NCBI GenBank assembly: GCA_035531775.1
Contig: DATKSG010000083.1
Span: forward strand, 1 to 6,486
Source: DATKSG01 sp035531775
GTDB lineage: Bacteria > Actinomycetota > Acidimicrobiia > Acidimicrobiales > UBA8190
DNA: 6,486 nucleotides
Direction of reading: 5' to 3'
The notes beneath the pieces are model-generated. The model did not search any database and was not told the DNA's origin. It saw only the letters and a list, made by a program, of their open reading frames with translations. Position 1 is the stretch's first letter. Every line of letters begins with the position of its first letter. Shown in pieces: positions 6,203-6,486 of this stretch. The translations under genes were made by a program, and so were the position numbers.

Positions 6203-6486
6203 TTGGCAGTTCACTACGAACGGGGCGGCGACCACGTGGTCCGCATCACCATCGACCGGCCCGAGGCCAAGAACAGCCTCGACATGGAGCACTTCGCGCA
6301 GCTGCGCCGGGCCTGGGAGCGGCTGGGCGACGACGACGACGCCTGGGTGGCGATCATCACCGGGGTGGGCGACGCCTTCTGCACCGGTGCCGACCTGAAG
6401 ACGTACATCCCGCAGGTCACGGCGCTGCAGAAGAAGATGGCCGAGGAGGGCCTGGAGGAGATCGACGGCTACCGCCTCGACGACGG
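6203..6486 (+). CDS. Enoyl-CoA hydratase/isomerase (crotonase superfamily), N-terminal part
   Basis: From TTG at 6203 the frame stays open for 94 codons to the window edge. The peptide starts MAVHYERGGDHVVRITIDRP and shows the crotonase signature: the VRITIDRPEAKNSLD strand-turn (13-27), VAIITGVGDAFCTGADLK (49-66) and a following variable loop. A63-D64 in TGADLK matches the first oxyanion-hole segment that stabilises the CoA thioester enolate. The second oxyanion-hole glycine and the acid/base glutamates lie beyond the edge, so hydratase cannot be told from isomerase or another crotonase activity. The loop after TGADLK is long and charged (residues 67-94), and an acidic run DDDD sits at 43-46. 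It lies 60 bp after the dehydrogenase on the same strand and would act on the dehydrogenase product. It may be co-transcribed, but its own strong Shine-Dalgarno allows independent translation. Confidence 0.9.
   Translation, partial: MAVHYERGGDHVVRITIDRPEAKNSLDMEHFAQLRRAWERLGDDDDAWVAIITGVGDAFCTGADLKTYIPQVTALQKKMAEEGLEEIDGYRLDD

Noticed and set aside
5147..6292. Reverse open frame (381 codons) opposite the acyl-CoA dehydrogenase, running through the tandem repeat
   Set aside because: No domain is recognisable and it covers a well-supported dehydrogenase, an intergenic repeat and the start of the crotonase gene, so it is a GC-driven shadow.

Overview
This window is very GC-rich, with C or G at most third codon positions. 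It is packed with genes for CoA-dependent acid breakdown. The GC content, the LAAC lipobox lipoprotein, the GGTSEVQR-type acyl-CoA dehydrogenase and the FadD17-like acyl-CoA synthetase all point to an actinomycete-type bacterium (Actinomycetota, possibly an Acidimicrobiia-like lineage). That placement is inferred from sequence style and no marker gene confirms it.

Layout from left to right: (1) the last 55 codons of an acyl-CoA dehydrogenase (+); (2) a 103-bp gap, then a lipoprotein substrate-binding protein of the branched-chain amino acid / organic acid ABC family (+); (3) a convergent class I adenylate-forming acyl-CoA synthetase (-); (4) a compact 43-bp divergent intergenic region with two facing -10-like hexamers and a central palindrome; (5) a second, different acyl-CoA synthetase (+), 18 bp before (6) an acyl-CoA dehydrogenase (+); (7) a 60-bp gap holding an 8-bp tandem repeat and a strong Shine-Dalgarno, leading to (8) a TTG-started enoyl-CoA hydratase/isomerase (+) that runs off the right edge.

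Together the genes look like an uptake, activation and beta-oxidation module. The binding protein would capture an acid outside the membrane. The synthetases would make the CoA thioester. The dehydrogenase(s) would introduce the alpha-beta double bond, and the crotonase-family enzyme would hydrate or rearrange it. The substrate cannot be read from the sequence. FadD17-like features and the dehydrogenase types recall actinobacterial steroid side-chain or other branched/alicyclic acid catabolism, but this is only an analogy.

I see no CRISPR array, mobile element, RNA gene or defence system. The most interesting non-coding signals are the symmetric divergent promoter region (about 3133-3175) and the tandem repeat at 6149-6186. 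The most interesting protein-level points are an altered P-loop in the forward synthetase and the possibility that the two dehydrogenases are partners in a heteromer.
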